From Bettongia penicillata ogilbyi (taxonomy: Eukaryota; Chordata; Mammalia; Diprotodontia; Potoroidae): DNA of 64,000 nt. Location of the stretch: the NCBI GenBank assembly GCA_023548195.1, contig JAJHZJ010000121.1:5911058-5975057 (forward strand), given 5' to 3'. Under the pieces are notes generated by a model. It ran no database searches and had not been told where the DNA came from. It saw nothing but the letters and a program-made list of their open reading frames with translations. Below, piece by piece: positions 60,470 to 64,000 of this stretch; position 1 is the stretch's first letter, and every line of letters starts with the position of its first letter. The translations under genes and the position numbers were made by a program.

Positions 60470-60870
60470 AATAATTTTAACATTCACTTTTAAAAATTTT
60501 GAATCCCAAATTATCTCCCTTCCTCCTCCTTGAGAAAGCAAGCAATTTGATATAAATCATACATGTGCAGCCATGTAAAACATATTTCCATATTAGCCAA
60601 ATTGTGAAAGAAAACACAGATCAAAAAAAAAGAAAAAACTAAAGAGAGTGAAAAAAAATAGTATGCATTCATTCAAATTACATGTTCTTTCTCTGGAGGT
60701 GGATAACATTTTTTTCATCAATAGTCCTTTGGAACTCTCTTGGATCATTGTATGGCTGAGAACAGTTCAATCATTCACAGTTGATCATTGCACAATGTTG
60801 TCATTGCTGTCTACAATGTTGCCCTGGTTCTTTTCACTTCACTTTGCATCAGCTCACATAAATTTTAAAC
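60470..60870 (-). mobile_element. L1 3' end, reverse
   Basis: Reversed 3' UTR and ORF2 end: 'ttgaatcccaaattatctcc', catattagccaaattgtgaa, tctttctctggaggtggata, 'cttcactttgcatcagctca'. Alternating GT/AT tracts at 60340-60440 lie at its A-tail side. Confidence 0.83.
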
Positions 60871-62359
60871 TGGATGACTTCTAAGGTTCCCTGTAGTTCT
60901 AAATCTATGATACTAAGCTTATAAAATATTGCTAGCATGCACTGTAAGCTGCACTGTTTCTCATTATATTAGATGTCATGTTTTGCATTGTATGGTGGGG
61001 GTGTTAAGGGAAAACATGCAATGATTGCTGTTCATCTGGCCCTCTTCACATGCAAAAAACAAAACAAATCTGCTTTTTTATGAGGCTATCTCATAAAGTG
61101 GAAAATCTTAAATTAAGTAGAAAATATTAAAAGCTTTAAACCCCAGAAAGGGTAGCACAAAATAGGTTATAACTACATGAATTGCAACAAGAATGCTCTC
61201 CTCCTCCCCCAAGTATCACTGTTACAAAAAAATGTTCCCATGCATTGTCCATACAATAGCCACTCACATCCTGAGCTCTAAGCATCCCCATGGGTGTGTC
61301 TAGAGCAAACTCTGGTCATCAATCAGCAAGGTAGGCTGTAGACAAATTCATGAACCAAGTGATTTGCTTGGCAAATTCCCCTATTCCTCAATCCGTGTTC
61401 CCTACTTACACTTTTTTTTCCCATAAGCCAGGAATCCTTGGTGGGGTATCTAATATGGGCTTTCTTTTTGTCCAAGATTTGACTTTGAATTTCCTACCCA
61501 CTTCCAAAACAGGCCCCTTTCTCATAACTAGAAATTTAATTAGACATGCTAAGCTTCTATATCTCCCTGGCTCACATGCCCCAACAAAATAATTCTCAGG
61601 CCTCAGAAGTCTCTCTAAAAAATAAAAAAAAAAACTGTAGATTTTTCATGCCTTTGTCAAAAATATATTCTAATATCTGTTTCCAGAAATCCAAATGGAA
61701 GAGGAGGGAGAGATTAATACAAGGTAGAACAGGATCCCAGGTAGGTATGGTATAAATAAAAGTGCCATGGTATGGTAAGGGATTCCAAAAGTAAAGAGAT
61801 TATCTGGTTAGATCAGTTCCACATCCTAGGGTAGAAAAATTGTCTTTGTGGTATAAGAGCTATGGTTTTCATTAAAGTCATCATTAAAGGAAAAAGAAAA
61901 CAGAGTGAAAAGAAGGGCTTATAAAGATGGGGATCTTTTTTTTGCTGCTATGATTTTATTGATTAGGAAATTGGAAAAAATAATGTTTCTCATAGTATAC
62001 AGCAATGTTTTCTATACAGGCTCATCTCATAAGTCTCTTTGTTAGCAGTTTGGAAAGATCTTTAGGAACAAAAGCTAATTTTCTTCACCATATTGTTTAT
62101 CATTTAGCATACCCACTCACCTATACATGTGTATATGTATATATGTGCATGCATGTGTGTGTGTGTGTGTAAATTGGGGCATTAGTTTATGTTTAATTAA
62201 AAGTAAGATCAAGACTTTTTTGACTTGCTATATTTTTAACAGCAAAGAGGAAGATTTTATCATATCACTTATGTAGGCCATTGAACATTTGAATGGAAAA
62301 GAGTAAAATTTAGCATTGCCTCTAATGCTACCCCAAACCCAGCACCAGCCTGAGGGGAA
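60871..62359. other. Unassigned intron sequence with a (GT)n tract
   Basis: Nothing recognised apart from a short GT/AT tract at about 62125-62171. Confidence 0.4.
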
Positions 62360-62470
62360 ACCTGGCACACGGTCACTATAATAACTCATATTTACATAGC
62401 TTTTCAAGGTGTACAAGGTATATTCATTATAACTACTATCCCCTGTAAGGTCAGTAAGTTTCCTCAAAAT
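62360..62470 (-). mobile_element. MIR tail fragment, reverse
   Basis: Contains actcatatttacatagcttt, tcaaggtgtacaaggtatat and ctatcccctgtaaggtcagt in reversed MIR order. Confidence 0.6.
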
Positions 62471-64000
62471 AGATTTAACTAAAGGCCAGTCTACTTTGTT
62501 TGTCCATGAATATTAAGGAGCATAATTCTAGATATATCCCTACTGTTTTCATGGGGAACAATAATTGGGCACGTAAGTTTGACTGAAATAAGTAGACTTT
62601 CTATTGAAGGAGAGGTTGTTGATCATTTGTGTGTCCTGGATCCCTCTGGTGGTCTGGAGCAGCCTATGTACCTCCTTTCAGATGTTTTTTATTGTATCAA
62701 ATACTTTAAATTTCAAAGGAAGTTAATTATATTGAAATGTGTTTACTGAAATATTCTTTTTAAAAAATCAAGTTGTACATGCATCTTTTTCCTCTGTCAT
62801 GCTAACCTCCTCCAACCCCTCTGATCTCTCTCATATTGAAACTTCTGGTACACTCAAAGATTTCAACATAATTTAGTATTTAGTTACATATTTTATGGTT
62901 TCATATATGTGGTGATGTGCTGAAGCTGGCTCAAATCAGCTCATGAGACATGGTTATTAAATCCTCATTGTGCGCATTTAAACCTCATAAACCAGTAAAT
63001 GTTATAAGTCAGAGATTAATTTGTTGCTTTGTTGATTTCTAGAATTTAAAATGTGATAGAGATAAAAATAATGCAGAGTAAACTTAAAAATGTGTTATTC
63101 ATACTTTTTTTTTCAAGTTGTTAAACATTTATCAACACATTGCTACGTGTCTCATATATCCATTTCCTTGGAGATGGGAGATATTAGCCCTTCTATATCC
63201 CACAAAACATTAGCAGTGTTGAACTTGTAGATATTCAGTAAATATTTTTTGTTTGATTAATTAAAATCCTCTGGGGCACTCTTGGGCATAACTCCTACAT
63301 TATCTACAGGACCCTGGTTTAGGGAATGTCAGGAATGTTCCAAGAACATTCATTTTACTACTTTTGCAGGTATGCTGAAAGATAGATTTCCTTTAGAAAA
63401 TGTTGACTGTCACCTTTTTTTATTGACTTGTATCCACTATTCACCACAACTTTGATTATATGTTTTGATAATATCAACTCATTTTATTCTTCCAAAGGAG
63501 ACCTTATTTTAAAATGTTTCTTTTTAATAACAAAAGTCTAATTGCAGAATTCTGTGACTAAATCTGTAGGGGAAAAAAAAACACAGTTTCTCAAGATTAG
63601 CACCGCAGTAAGCTACATAAAAAGTATGCATACGTAAGTATACACATTTATGAGATGATCACATTTAAAATTAAGTGGATATAATTTTCATTCTGTTCTC
63701 AAAGTTGCCTATGGCAAAAGATATTTTATAATGGTTCATGAGTTAAAAACCTCAATGTGAAACATTTCAAAGATCTTAAGATATGGGCAAATGTATTCTT
63801 TTGATAATAATATTTTAGATGATATTTTAATCAAAGGAGGGGAAGAAGGTACAAGAAGATTTAAAGGTAAAATAATGTTGGTGAAGGAAGTATTTCCACT
63901 TATTCTTATAGGATCCAGCCTTTCTTGATAATCTATTCTTTGTTTTGAATTTATAACACCAATAGGACCAGTTCACAAACTTGCAAAAATATAAAGATAG
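62471..64000. other. Unassigned intron sequence
   Basis: Possible decayed DNA-transposon pieces at 62650-62790 and 62900-63020, and an L2-like tail near 63200-63255. None is secure. Confidence 0.4.

Larger units (their letters stand above)
1..64000 (-). other. FGF14: FGF14 transcription unit, internal part (exons 2-3 and flanking introns)
   Basis: Two minus-strand exons with family-specific peptide sequence place the whole window inside FGF14. Known of the family: FGF14 is an FGF homologous factor (FGF11-14) that stays inside the cell, binds the C-terminal tail of voltage-gated sodium channels and acts at the axon initial segment of neurons. No exon 1 (A or B type), exon 4 or exon 5 was recognised, so both gene ends lie outside. 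That transcription runs through the entire window is inferred from the two exons and the large size of this gene in other mammals. Confidence 0.93.
28259..64000 (-). other. FGF14: FGF14 intron 1, 3' part (at least 35.7 kb)
   Basis: Ends at the exon 2 acceptor. Neither the A-type nor the B-type first exon was recognised up to position 64000. It contains the MALSU1 retrocopy and most of the L1, RTE-like and hAT-like elements of the window. Confidence 0.88.

Noticed and set aside
28259..64000. Search for FGF14 first exons (A and B types)
   Set aside because: Neither the IRQKRQAR-type nor the B-type N-terminal sequence was seen on the minus strand.
1..64000. CRISPR arrays, rRNA or tRNA genes, bacterial or phage modules, retroviral gag/pol/env
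   Set aside because: No regularly spaced repeats, no structured RNA genes other than SINE heads, and no retroviral protein motifs or paired LTRs were recognised. The sequence is vertebrate intron DNA.

Overview
This window looks like vertebrate nuclear DNA from a marsupial. It is AT-rich, contains no bacterial-style operons, and is packed with interspersed repeats typical of marsupial genomes: L1 copies with marsupial-type ORF2 and 3' ends, BovB/RTE elements, L2 and MIR remnants, core-type SINEs whose 3' ends resemble the BovB tail, and short hAT-like DNA transposons. The species cannot be fixed from the sequence alone.

The only host gene I can support is FGF14 on the minus strand. Two coding exons are clear: exon 2 (28148-28258, 111 bp) and exon 3 (12436-12539, 104 bp). 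Both have AG/GT splice sites, matching phases, and the exon sizes of the FGF homologous factor family. Minus-strand reading order is therefore the end of intron 1 (64000-28259), exon 2, a 15.6-kb intron 2 (28147-12540), exon 3, and the start of intron 3 (12435-1). Exons 1, 4 and 5 were not found and presumably lie outside. Every other feature sits inside an FGF14 intron.

Region by region: 0.2-2.3 kb is a decayed L2 ORF2 with a SINE inserted between perfect 12-bp target-site duplications. 3-10 kb holds microsatellites, L2 tails, MIRs and an L1 inside an L2-like repeat. 14-24 kb (intron 2) holds an L2-like repeat, a decayed minus-strand BovB of about 2.5 kb that has lost its RT catalytic region, a run of SINEs and an L1 3' end. 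31-39 kb (intron 1) holds SINEs, an L1 3' UTR, a short tandem repeat and a second, RTE-like LINE. 42-48 kb is a nest: an L1 split by a SINE, then a second L1 split by a processed MALSU1 retropseudogene and by another SINE. 48-54 kb has a BovB 3' end, a perfect 30-bp tandem duplication, two hAT-like elements and an L1 inside a MIR. 54-60 kb has two larger L1 pieces facing each other tail to tail. 60-64 kb is mostly unrecognised intron sequence.

The genes do not form a pathway. FGF14 is an intracellular FGF-like partner of voltage-gated sodium channels. The MALSU1 copy derives from a mitochondrial ribosome assembly factor and is a dead or at best truncated retrocopy. I found no evidence of a previously undescribed biological system. 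The most informative items are the MALSU1 retrocopy, the nested insertions, the internally deleted BovB, the tail shared by BovB and the SINEs, and the hAT-like elements.
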